A stretch of 64,000 bases of DNA from an uncultured Salinimicrobium sp. GTDB lineage: Bacteria; Bacteroidota; Bacteroidia; Flavobacteriales; Flavobacteriaceae. Position 1 is the first letter of the stretch. Every line of letters starts with the position of its first letter. The DNA lies in the NCBI GenBank assembly GCA_946887075.1, contig CAMPKA010000013.1:13873-77872 (forward strand), written 5' to 3'. Shown one piece after another: positions 26,375 through 34,939 of this stretch. Made by a program: the position numbers and the translations under genes. The notes below the pieces were generated by a model. The model worked only from the letters and a program-made list of their open reading frames with translations, ran no database searches and had not been told where the DNA came from.

Positions 26375-27682
26375 GTGCGGACAAGCAGGAGCGTAAACAT
26401 AAAAGACGGAAATTTCCTGAGATCGGCTTTGCTGGCCTGGGGGAACCGGTTTGATGATGTAGTCTGGCTAGAGAGTAATGGACACCGGGAGGAATATTCT
26501 GAATTTGATGCTCTTTTGGCTGTGGACGCTTTTACGGCACTTCAGACGGGTGTTCAAGGTGGATTTGATCGGTTAAAGGAGTACCAGGAAAATACCCGCG
26601 ATTGGATTTTCGGGGCCCTTTCCTATGATCTTAAGAACGATCTCGAAAGGCTGAGTTCCAATAATACCGACGGGTTGGATTTCCCAGGGCTCTACTTTTT
26701 TCAGCCCAAAAAACTTTTAATTCTTAGAAATGGCGTTCTGGAGCTCCATTACCTCAATCTCGTGGCCCAGGAAATGGAGGCCGACCTCAGGGCGATCACC
26801 AACTGGCGGGACAAGGCGGAAGCACCCCGGGCAACGGATCTGAAAATCCGTTCCAGACTTTCGAGGCCAGAATACCTCGCAAGGGTGGGGAAGTTGCTGG
26901 ATCATATCAGAAGAGGGGATATCTACGAAGCGAATTACTGTCAAGAACTTTTTGCAGAATCGGTCAAAATCGATCCCGTTGGAGTATACCGTGCCCTGAA
27001 CTTGCGATCCACACCTCCTTTTGCCTGTTTCTCCCGGTTCGCCGAGTTCAGCCTGATCTCGGCTTCTCCGGAACGGTACCTCCGGAAAAAAGGCTCCGGT
27101 CTCACCTCTCAACCGATCAAGGGAACCGCAGCGAGATCTCCCGACCCAGAAGAGGACCAGAAACTTGCATGGCACCTTTCCCAGGACCCCAAGGAAAGGT
27201 CGGAGAACATCATGATCGTCGACCTGGTTCGCAATGACCTGTCCAGGGTAGCGCAAAAAGGTTCTGTCAAGGTCCGGGAACTTTGCGGTATCTACAGCTT
27301 CCAACAGGTACACCAGATGATATCCACCGTGACGGCAGTTGCCCGTCCTGGACTTTCGCCAGTAGATATCATCAGGGAATGCTTTCCGATGGGCAGTATG
27401 ACCGGGGCACCGAAGGTTTCTGCTATGGAGATCATAGAAAAACTGGAGGCAAGCAAAAGAGGCCTCTACAGTGGGGCAATGGGATATTTTACCCCCGAGG
27501 GGGATTTTGATTTCAGCGTGATTATCAGGAGCATCCTCTATAACGCCTCCCGGGAATATCTCTCCTTTTCAGTCGGGAGTGCGATCACCTCGGGATCTCA
27601 GCCTGAGAAGGAATATGAGGAATGCCTGATCAAGGCAAGGGCGATGCGGGAAGTCCTGGAGAAGAGTTCCTGCGAAACCTAA
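26375..27682 (+). CDS. pabB: Aminodeoxychorismate synthase component I
   Basis: Chorismate-utilising enzyme making 4-amino-4-deoxychorismate for folate synthesis, 435 aa. Conserved motifs include SQPIKGTAARSPDPEEDQ, ENIMIVDLVRNDLSRVA and FPMGSMTGAPKVSAMEIIE. The start is a GTG at 26375 directly after the preceding stop, with AAGGAG (26366-26371) just upstream, an unusually good Shine-Dalgarno for this group. PabB is preferred over anthranilate synthase TrpE because of the shorter N-terminal part and the absence of trp genes. No glutaminase subunit or pabC is adjacent. Confidence 0.9.
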   Translation: MRTSRSVNIKDGNFLRSALLAWGNRFDDVVWLESNGHREEYSEFDALLAVDAFTALQTGVQGGFDRLKEYQENTRDWIFGALSYDLKNDLERLSSNNTDGLDFPGLYFFQPKKLLILRNGVLELHYLNLVAQEMEADLRAITNWRDKAEAPRATDLKIRSRLSRPEYLARVGKLLDHIRRGDIYEANYCQELFAESVKIDPVGVYRALNLRSTPPFACFSRFAEFSLISASPERYLRKKGSGLTSQPIKGTAARSPDPEEDQKLAWHLSQDPKERSENIMIVDLVRNDLSRVAQKGSVKVRELCGIYSFQQVHQMISTVTAVARPGLSPVDIIRECFPMGSMTGAPKVSAMEIIEKLEASKRGLYSGAMGYFTPEGDFDFSVIIRSILYNASREYLSFSVGSAITSGSQPEKEYEECLIKARAMREVLEKSSCET

Positions 27683-27701
27683 ACGGGAAACCCTTTTTTG
27701 G

Positions 27702-27709
27702 TATCTTTG
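27702..27709 (+). promoter_or_regulatory. candidate -7 element for tilS
   Basis: TATCTTTG exactly fits TANNTTTG and ends 6 bp before the tilS ATG (27716), so the tilS transcript could start at or next to its start codon. It lies in the 33-bp gap after pabB. Confidence 0.4.
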
Positions 27710-27715
27710 GGCATT

Positions 27716-29026
27716 ATGCTGTTACCCTTCAAACAACATCTCCAACACCGCTTTCCTGAAGTTTTTGAGGCCAGGATCCTGGTGGCGGTGAGCGGCGGGA
27801 TTGACAGCGTGGTCATGGCCCATCTTTGCCGGGAATCTGGCCTGGATTTCGCCCTGGCGCATTGCAATTTCAATTTGAGAGGGGAGGAGAGCAACGGGGA
27901 TGAAGATTTTGTACTCGAACTGGCTGAATCTCTTGACAGGGAGGTCTTTATAGAGCGCTTCGAAACCGAGTCTTATGCCAGGGAAAAAGGGATCTCGATT
28001 CAAATGGCCGCCAGAGATCTTCGGTACCATTGGTTTGAGGAACTCCGCGAAACCCTGGAATACGAATTTGTCTTTACCGGTCACCATGCCAATGACAACC
28101 TGGAGACGGTACTGATCAATCTTATCCGCGGTACTGGTTTGGAAGGGCTTACGGGAATTCCTGAAAGGAATGACAAGATCATTCGTCCCCTCCTGCCATT
28201 TCCGAGGAAGGTGATCGAGGAATTTGCACATTCCAGAAAGTTCCGGTGGAGGGAAGACAGTAGCAATTCCAGTGTGAAGTACCTGAGGAATGCGATCAGG
28301 CACAAGATCATTCCTGGGATGGAACAGCTCAACCCCCAACTGCTGGAGGGTTTCGAAAAAACACGAAGGCATCTCGAGGGAAGTGCGCGGCTGCTCGAGG
28401 ATTATATTTCCTTCATTTTTCCACAGGTGGCCCGGCAGGAGGATTTTGGTTATAGCTTCGATATTGCTAAACTCAGGCAGATCCCCAATACTCAGGCGGT
28501 GCTGTATGAGCTTTTCCGATCCTTTGGATTCCGGGAATGGAATGACGTCTATCACCTGCTGGAAGCCCAGTCGGGCAAGATTGTTTACTCGGCCACGCAT
28601 CGTCTGATCAGGGACAGAGAGCGTATTCTGCTCACGTCGATCGACAGCAAGGAAGCGGGGGAGTTTGAGATCGCGGAAAACGAAGAGCTCCTGATGCTGC
28701 CCGCGGGGACTTTCCATATCGACTTGGTCGAAGAGGTCACCGAATCCGCTTTTAATGTTATTTTTGTGGACAAGGAAAAGCTGCGGTTTCCACTGCGGGT
28801 CAGAAAATGGCAAAGAGGAGACTATTTCTATCCCCATGGCATGCAGGGGAAAAAGAAGCTTAGCAAGTATTTTAAGGATGAAAAATTTTCCTTGCCTGAA
28901 AAGGAAAATTGCTGGTTGCTCTGCTCAGATGACGATATTGTATGGGTGATCAACTACAGACCTGATCGGCGTTTCACTGTCGACCAGGGCACGAAACAAA
29001 TATTGAGAATTACATTTTCGCCATGA
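27716..29026 (+). CDS. tilS: tRNA(Ile)-lysidine synthase
   Basis: Essential ATP-dependent enzyme that converts C34 of tRNA-Ile(CAU) to lysidine so that it reads AUA codons. The product is 436 aa, a normal full length. The PP-loop SGGIDS is at residues 26-31, followed by ALAHCNFNLRG, FTGHHANDNLETVLINLIRG and the tRNA-binding C-terminal domain (WQRGDYFYPHGMQGKKKLSKYF-like region near 360-385). The ATG at 27716 is preferred over a TTG six codons upstream. The stop overlaps the dsbD start (ATGA). Confidence 0.94.
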   Translation: MLLPFKQHLQHRFPEVFEARILVAVSGGIDSVVMAHLCRESGLDFALAHCNFNLRGEESNGDEDFVLELAESLDREVFIERFETESYAREKGISIQMAARDLRYHWFEELRETLEYEFVFTGHHANDNLETVLINLIRGTGLEGLTGIPERNDKIIRPLLPFPRKVIEEFAHSRKFRWREDSSNSSVKYLRNAIRHKIIPGMEQLNPQLLEGFEKTRRHLEGSARLLEDYISFIFPQVARQEDFGYSFDIAKLRQIPNTQAVLYELFRSFGFREWNDVYHLLEAQSGKIVYSATHRLIRDRERILLTSIDSKEAGEFEIAENEELLMLPAGTFHIDLVEEVTESAFNVIFVDKEKLRFPLRVRKWQRGDYFYPHGMQGKKKLSKYFKDEKFSLPEKENCWLLCSDDDIVWVINYRPDRRFTVDQGTKQILRITFSP

Positions 29027-31023
29027 GAATCTATATGACCGCCTTTCTGGTGCTATCCTGTCTTGGAAGTATAAATGCCCAATTTCTCCAACAGGAGGAT
29101 TCAGGGATCATAGATCCCATTGAATGGACAGCCTCAGTAGAACAGCAGAATGATTCGATCTTTGATCTTGTGTTCAAGGCCGAATTAGAACCAGGATGGC
29201 ATCTTTACTCCCAGGAGGAGGTTGGGTCAGAGGGTCCTCTTCCAACTGTGTTTAGCTTTGAAGAAAGCGGAACTTCCTTTGAGCTTGTAGGAAAGACTAC
29301 GGAACCGGAAGGGATTGCCCTTTTTGACCCGGTCTTTCAGATGGATATCAAGTATTTTGAGGAGGAGGCCACTTTTGTTCAACGCGTAAAGGTCCCGGCC
29401 GGTGCCCAGCCGAACATAGCGGCTGAAGTGTATTATATGGTCTGTGATGAGGAGCAATGTCTTGCCCCGGAACGTGTTCCTTTTACCCTCTCCCTGGCAT
29501 CGGGGAACGCCAGGATGGATTATGAAGGTCTGGAGGTCTCCGCCGAGGACATCGCAAAGACAAAGGCTCTTGATATCGGGATCAAGTCAGCAGGAGGAAT
29601 CGCTCTTGAGCAGGAGCCGGAACAGGAGTACAGCACTATTTTCTTTCTTGGATTTATCGGAGGATTGATCGCCCTGCTCACCCCCTGTGTGTTCCCGATG
29701 ATCCCGCTGACGGTTTCCTTCTTTACCAAGAGTGCGGCTGATAAGAAGAAGGGACTGTTCAATGCGATCATGTACGGGTTCTTTATCTTTCTGATTTATC
29801 TTCTGCTGAGCCTTCCCTTCCATTTGCTCGATTCCGTCAATCCAGAGATTTTGAACAACATCTCGACCAATGTGACCCTGAACGTCCTTTTCTTTGTGAT
29901 CTTCCTCATCTTCGCCTTTTCCTTTTTCGGCTATTATGAAATTACCCTGCCCAGTTCCTGGAGCAACAAAATGGATGACAAGGCTTCCAGATTCGGTGGG
30001 GTGATAGGGGTGTTTTTCATGGCTTTGACCCTGGCCCTTGTATCCTTTTCGTGTACAGGGCCCATTCTGGGTTCATTACTCGGGAGTTCCCTTACAACAG
30101 ATGGAGGAGCGTACCAGCTTTCCCTGGGCATGGGAGGCTTCGGCCTTGCCCTGGCCCTTCCTTTTGCGCTTTTCGCCTTGTTTCCCAACTGGCTCAACTC
30201 CCTTCCGAAGAGTGGCGGCTGGCTTAATTCGGTTAAGGTGGTCCTGGGATTCATAGAGCTTGCCCTGGCATTTAAGTTTCTCTCCAACGCTGATCTGGTC
30301 GAACACTGGGGAATCTTAAAGCGGGAAATCTTCATCGGGATATGGGTACTGATCAGCCTGGCACTGGCCTTATACCTTTTCGGGATCATCCGTTTTCCTC
30401 ATGACGGGCCAAAGCGGAAATTAGGAAGAACCCGTATGGTTTTGGGATTCCTCGTTCTGGCCTTTGTCGCCTATCTGATTCCAGGACTTTCCAACACCCC
30501 TCATGCCAACCTGAAGCTGCTCAGCGGTTTTCCCCCTCCGCTGTTTTACAGCATTTATGAAAAAGAAACTCAGGGTCCCCTGGGGCTCAAGGCCTATAAG
30601 GATTTCGAGGAAGGACTTGAGGCTGCCCGGATGGAGAACAAGCCGATCCTTCTCGATTTCACCGGCTGGGCCTGTGTAAACTGCAGGAAGATGGAGGAAC
30701 AGGTATGGAGTGATCCGGAAGTTTTCAGCACCATGGAGAACGATTTGGTCCTGGTATCCCTTTACGTCGACGATAAAAAGGAGTTACCGGAAGCTGAAAG
30801 ATTCAACTATGTCCGACCCCAGGGAGGAATCAAGGAAATCCGGACCGTCGGGGACAAATGGGCCACTTTCCAGACGCTCAATTTCCGGAATAATTCTCAA
30901 CCCTATTATGTCCTACTGGATCACCAGATGAACCTGTTGACCGAACCCACGGGATATACGCCGGATTCAGAAGAGTTCCTTCAATGGCTACAGGAAGGGA
31001 TAGCTGAATTTAATGCCGAATAA
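29023..31023 (+). CDS. dsbD: DsbD-type protein-disulfide reductase
   Basis: Transfers electrons from cytosolic thioredoxin across the inner membrane to periplasmic thiol proteins. The product is 666 aa. A signal peptide ends near SINAQ. The N-terminal immunoglobulin-like domain has a cysteine pair (VCDEEQCL). The central eight-TM domain carries LTPCVFPM and FSCTGPILG, and the C-terminal periplasmic thioredoxin domain has WACVNCRKM (Cys551, Cys554). All three cysteine pairs needed for relay are present. It overlaps tilS by 4 bp. The TlpA-like protein at 20921 is a plausible client. Confidence 0.93.
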   Translation: MRIYMTAFLVLSCLGSINAQFLQQEDSGIIDPIEWTASVEQQNDSIFDLVFKAELEPGWHLYSQEEVGSEGPLPTVFSFEESGTSFELVGKTTEPEGIALFDPVFQMDIKYFEEEATFVQRVKVPAGAQPNIAAEVYYMVCDEEQCLAPERVPFTLSLASGNARMDYEGLEVSAEDIAKTKALDIGIKSAGGIALEQEPEQEYSTIFFLGFIGGLIALLTPCVFPMIPLTVSFFTKSAADKKKGLFNAIMYGFFIFLIYLLLSLPFHLLDSVNPEILNNISTNVTLNVLFFVIFLIFAFSFFGYYEITLPSSWSNKMDDKASRFGGVIGVFFMALTLALVSFSCTGPILGSLLGSSLTTDGGAYQLSLGMGGFGLALALPFALFALFPNWLNSLPKSGGWLNSVKVVLGFIELALAFKFLSNADLVEHWGILKREIFIGIWVLISLALALYLFGIIRFPHDGPKRKLGRTRMVLGFLVLAFVAYLIPGLSNTPHANLKLLSGFPPPLFYSIYEKETQGPLGLKAYKDFEEGLEAARMENKPILLDFTGWACVNCRKMEEQVWSDPEVFSTMENDLVLVSLYVDDKKELPEAERFNYVRPQGGIKEIRTVGDKWATFQTLNFRNNSQPYYVLLDHQMNLLTEPTGYTPDSEEFLQWLQEGIAEFNAE

Positions 31024-31081
31024 GCCGTCGGATTATTTTTTAGGAATTTCTATCTTTAAGGACTTTAACAAAAAAGTCCTT

Positions 31082-32935
31082 ATGAAACTTATTTTTAAAC
31101 CCCTGCTAGTCCTCTTCCTGCTATTTGCTTCTACAGCCCCCGCACAGGCACAGGAACAGGAGTATGACGTAAAACAGCATTATAAAAAGCAGGAATTCGA
31201 AATCCCGATGCGGGACGGGGTTCTTCTCCATACCACCGTATATTCTCCAAAGGACACCAGCAGGGAATATCCCATATTGATGACTCGAACTCCCTACAGC
31301 TCCAGGCCGTACGGAACAGATCAGTACAGATCAAAGATTGGGCCCAATGAGCTGATGATGAAACAAGGAAATATCATCGTCTACCAGGATGTCAGGGGGC
31401 GCTGGATGAGTGAGGGCACCTACGACAATATGCGGGGTTACATTCCCGGCAAGGAAGGGAAACAGGTCGATGAAGCCAGCGATACCTATGACACGATCGA
31501 ATGGCTGATCAACAATGTCGAAAACCATAATGGCAGGGTCGGTACCTGGGGTATTTCCTATCCGGGGTTCTATGCGACCTATTCTCTGTTGGACGCCCAT
31601 CCGGCTTTGAAGGCGGTTTCCCCCCAGGCTCCAATAGGAGATTTTTTCTTTGATGATTTCCATCATAACGGGGCTTACCTGTTGAGTTACTGGAGGGCAA
31701 CTGCACTGTTCGGGTATCCGAAAATGACCCCCGTTGATTCCGCCTGGTACGCCTTCCCCGAGCTGAAGACCCAGGACCAGTACCAGTTTTTCCTCGACGC
31801 CGGCCCCCTGAGCAACCTTGACAAGTACTATGAGGGAAATGTTTTCTGGCAACAGCTCAAGGAGCACCCCAATTACGACGAATTCTGGCAAAAGAGGGGA
31901 ATCATACAACATCTTGACGATATCGAACCAGCTGTGATGGTTGTGGGAGGTTTATTCGATGCAGAGGATTTGTATGGTCCATTCACCACCTATAAAACCA
32001 TCGAAAAAACCAGCGATAATTACAATATCCTGGTGATGGGCCCCTGGAGCCATGGCGACTGGGCCCGTAAGAGCGGGAGACAGGCCGTTGGAAATATGTA
32101 TTTCGGGGACAACATTTCCGCTCATTTTCAGAGAGATGTGGAAACCGTATTCTTTAATCATTTTTTAAAGGGAGAAGGAGACGGATCTGTAGGCCTTCCA
32201 GAGGCGTATATGTTTGATACCGGATCTCTCGAATGGAAGGAGTATGAGGCCTGGCCGCCAAAGGAGGCACAAAAACGATCCTTCTATCTCGGCGATGACC
32301 AGGAGCTTACAACGCGGCCTTCAGAGGGGTCAGAATCTTTTATCAGCGACCCGTCCAAACCCGTCCCCTATACCCAGGATATCAAGGTGGTTTTCACTCC
32401 CAGGAAGTATATGACCGATGACCAGCGCTTTGCTGCCCGAAGGCCAGATGTGCTCGTCTTCGAAACAGAAGAACTCGAGGAGGACCTGACGCTGGCCGGG
32501 GGGGTGCTGGCCAAGCTTCAGGTAGCCACCACGGGCGACGCAGCGGATTGGGTGGTTAAGGTGATAGATGTGTTTCCTCCAGATGCAGAGGACTTTCCCG
32601 AGACCCCAGAACACCTGAAGATGAGCAACTACCACATGATGGTCAGGAGCGAGGTGATGAGGGGGAGATTCAGAAATAGCTTTTCGGATCCGGAGCCCTT
32701 TGTGCCCAATCAAAAGACTGCTGTTGAGATCCAGCTCCAGGATGTCCATCACACCTTCAAGAAAGGCCATAAGCTTCAGATCCAGATACAAAGCACCTGG
32801 TTTCCGCTGATCGACAGGAACCCTCAGACTTATGTAGAGAATATTTTTGAAGCGGAAGAATCAGACTTTAAGGAGCAGACCCATACCGTCTACCATGATT
32901 CAGAGATCATAGTGACCGTGCTCGAGGAAGAATGA
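31082..32935 (+). CDS. Secreted CocE/NonD family hydrolase (X-Pro dipeptidyl-peptidase-like)
   Basis: A 617-aa alpha/beta hydrolase of the CocE/NonD (S15-like) family, acting as an acyl esterase, glutaryl-7-ACA acylase or X-Pro peptidase. The Sec signal peptide ends near APAQAQ. The nucleophile Ser159 lies in GTWGISYPGF. VVGGLFDAEDLYG supplies the acid and GPWSHGDWA the histidine. The C-terminal jelly-roll domain (about 420-617) is typical. The ATG at 31082 starts the signal peptide; the upstream in-frame extension contains no signal and is rejected. The neighbouring DUF885 lipoprotein suggests peptide or ester scavenging. Confidence 0.9.
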   Translation: MKLIFKPLLVLFLLFASTAPAQAQEQEYDVKQHYKKQEFEIPMRDGVLLHTTVYSPKDTSREYPILMTRTPYSSRPYGTDQYRSKIGPNELMMKQGNIIVYQDVRGRWMSEGTYDNMRGYIPGKEGKQVDEASDTYDTIEWLINNVENHNGRVGTWGISYPGFYATYSLLDAHPALKAVSPQAPIGDFFFDDFHHNGAYLLSYWRATALFGYPKMTPVDSAWYAFPELKTQDQYQFFLDAGPLSNLDKYYEGNVFWQQLKEHPNYDEFWQKRGIIQHLDDIEPAVMVVGGLFDAEDLYGPFTTYKTIEKTSDNYNILVMGPWSHGDWARKSGRQAVGNMYFGDNISAHFQRDVETVFFNHFLKGEGDGSVGLPEAYMFDTGSLEWKEYEAWPPKEAQKRSFYLGDDQELTTRPSEGSESFISDPSKPVPYTQDIKVVFTPRKYMTDDQRFAARRPDVLVFETEELEEDLTLAGGVLAKLQVATTGDAADWVVKVIDVFPPDAEDFPETPEHLKMSNYHMMVRSEVMRGRFRNSFSDPEPFVPNQKTAVEIQLQDVHHTFKKGHKLQIQIQSTWFPLIDRNPQTYVENIFEAEESDFKEQTHTVYHDSEIIVTVLEEE

Positions 32936-32958
32936 ATTCCGGTTAACCTGAAAGACCC

Positions 32959-34806
32959 ATGAACAAAAACCATTATCTCAATATCCAAGCAGTGATCATT
33001 TGCCTGGTCCTAGGTTTGATTGCAACGGGCTGTGAGGAGAAAAAGGAAGAGGACGATTTTTCCAATCAGCAACGGGAAAAGGAAAAGGAGCAGCTTTATG
33101 CCTTCTTTGAACGAAGCTTCCAGGAGGAGCTTCAGGAATCCCCGATGCTTCAGACCCGGCTCGGGATCCGGGAGGATTACGGCTCCTGGGATGATTATTC
33201 CCACCTGCGATACGCCGCAGATCTGGAACAGGCCAAGGCCCGCCTCAAATTCCTGAAGGATTCCATAGAGATCGGGGCGCTCGGAGAGCAGGCCCTGCTG
33301 AATTACAAGCTGTACCGACGCCAGCTCGAACACGAGATCCAGGACTATGACTACAGGTTTTATGATTATCCCGTCAACCAGATGTACGGCGTCCATACCG
33401 GTCTTCCCGCCTTTCTAATCAATATGCACGACATCGATTCCATTTCGGATGCCAGGGCATACATTTCCCGGCTGGAAAAGATCCCAGGGGTGTTTGAAGA
33501 TGTGATTGAAGGCCTGAAACTCCGGGAAATGAATCGCGTCATGCCCCCAAAATTCGTCTATCAACGCGCGGTGGACGCCTCTCAGAATCTGCTTAGGGGA
33601 AAACCCTTCGAAAGTTCGAAGGAGCCGGGCACGATCCTGAGGGATTTCAAATCCAAAATAGCAAAACTCGATCTCCCGGAGGCGGAACAGGCCCAATTGA
33701 TGTCACGGGTACAGCAGGTCCTTGTGGATTCGGTTGGTCCAGCATACAAGGAAATGATTGCTGCCCTTAAGGACCAGCAACAGCGTGCGACGGGGGAAGA
33801 CGGGGTTTGGAAATTGCCAAAAGGAGGCCAGTACTACCAGAACCGTCTTGAGCGGATGACCACCACTGCCCTTACAGCTGAGGAAATCCACCAGATCGGG
33901 CTGGGGGAGGTGGCCAGGATCCACAGGGAAATGGAAGAGATTATGAAACAGGTGGGTTTCAAAGGGACGCTTCAGGACTTCTTCAAACATCTCAGGGAAG
34001 ACGAAAAATTCTATTTCGAGGATACGGAAGCGGGCCGGAAGCGTTACCTGCAGGAGGCGCGGGCGATCATTGACAGGATGCGGGAAAATCTTGATTCCTT
34101 GTTTCTCACCAAGCCCGAAGCGGAGATCGTTGTAAAGGCCGTGGAACCGTTCAGGGAAAAAACTGCCGGTAAGGCCTTTTATGAAGCCCCGGCCCTCGAT
34201 GGCTCCCGACCGGGAATTTATTATGCGAATCTTTACGATATGAAAGCAATGCCCAAATACCAGATGGAGGCACTGGCTTATCACGAAGGGATTCCCGGGC
34301 ACCACATGCAGATTGCCCTTGCCCAGGAAATGGAAAACGTACCGATGTTCAGGAAGATAATTTCCTTCCCGGCTTTCGTTGAGGGATGGGGGCTGTATGC
34401 AGAAAAGGTGCCTAAGGAGATCGGTTTCTACAGCGATCCCTATTCCGATTTCGGGCGTCTTGCCATGGAACTGTGGCGGGCCATCAGATTGGTTGTCGAC
34501 ACCGGAATTCACCATAAGAAGTGGACCCGGGAAGAGGCCATAGACTATTATGTGCAGAATTCTCCCAATGCAGAAAGCGACGCGATCAAAATGGTAGAAA
34601 GGCATATTGTCATGCCTGGACAGGCCACGGCATACAAGATCGGGATGAACCGAATCTTCGAACTGCGGGAACTCGCTCAGCAGGAACTGGGAGAGGAATT
34701 CGACATCCGTTCCTTTCATGACGCTGTACTTTCCCATGGTGCCCTCCCTCTTGACATCCTGGAGGAGTTCGTGATGGAATACATCAGAGCCGAAGGAGGG
34801 CAATGA
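32959..34806 (+). CDS. DUF885 family lipoprotein, putative zinc metallopeptidase
   Basis: A 615-aa DUF885 protein with a lipoprotein signal (GLIATGC, Cys25), so it is envelope-anchored. The metal-binding signature is LAYHEGIPGHHMQIAL (His442 region), with a downstream acidic partner in FVEGWGLYAE, resembling HExxH-type gluzincins. Members are thought to be peptidases, but activity is poorly documented. It follows the secreted CocE-like hydrolase by 23 bp on the same strand, and a hairpin terminator lies after it. Confidence 0.87.
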   Translation: MNKNHYLNIQAVIICLVLGLIATGCEEKKEEDDFSNQQREKEKEQLYAFFERSFQEELQESPMLQTRLGIREDYGSWDDYSHLRYAADLEQAKARLKFLKDSIEIGALGEQALLNYKLYRRQLEHEIQDYDYRFYDYPVNQMYGVHTGLPAFLINMHDIDSISDARAYISRLEKIPGVFEDVIEGLKLREMNRVMPPKFVYQRAVDASQNLLRGKPFESSKEPGTILRDFKSKIAKLDLPEAEQAQLMSRVQQVLVDSVGPAYKEMIAALKDQQQRATGEDGVWKLPKGGQYYQNRLERMTTTALTAEEIHQIGLGEVARIHREMEEIMKQVGFKGTLQDFFKHLREDEKFYFEDTEAGRKRYLQEARAIIDRMRENLDSLFLTKPEAEIVVKAVEPFREKTAGKAFYEAPALDGSRPGIYYANLYDMKAMPKYQMEALAYHEGIPGHHMQIALAQEMENVPMFRKIISFPAFVEGWGLYAEKVPKEIGFYSDPYSDFGRLAMELWRAIRLVVDTGIHHKKWTREEAIDYYVQNSPNAESDAIKMVERHIVMPGQATAYKIGMNRIFELRELAQQELGEEFDIRSFHDAVLSHGALPLDILEEFVMEYIRAEGGQ

Positions 34807-34871
34807 TGGTCACCTCTTGGCCTCCAGGAAATCCCAGTGGGCGGGTCCTGATCAATGGCAAATGAATAAAA

Positions 34872-34896
34872 GAAGCCCCTGTTCTTTGGGAGCTTC
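34872..34896 (+). terminator. probable terminator after the DUF885 gene
   Basis: GAAGC (34872-34876) plus adjacent CCC pairs with GGG and GCTTC (34888-34896) around a short loop, with A-rich sequence before and AT-rich sequence after. Moderate quality. Confidence 0.45.
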
Positions 34897-34939
34897 AACT
34901 TAATTAATATATATTTAACAAAAAAATACATCACCTGAT

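Noticed and set aside
27722..28837. 371-codon open frame on the minus strand opposite tilS
   Set aside because: Fully antisense to a conserved, essential gene with clear motifs. The translated product has no recognisable family and looks like a codon-bias shadow.
31013..31081. N-terminal extension of the CocE-like hydrolase
   Set aside because: It would place a hydrophilic stretch in front of a clean Sec signal peptide. The ATG at 31082 fits secretion.
33703..34803. 366-codon open frame opposite the DUF885 gene
   Set aside because: A shadow of the real gene; no signal peptide, domain or plausible start context.
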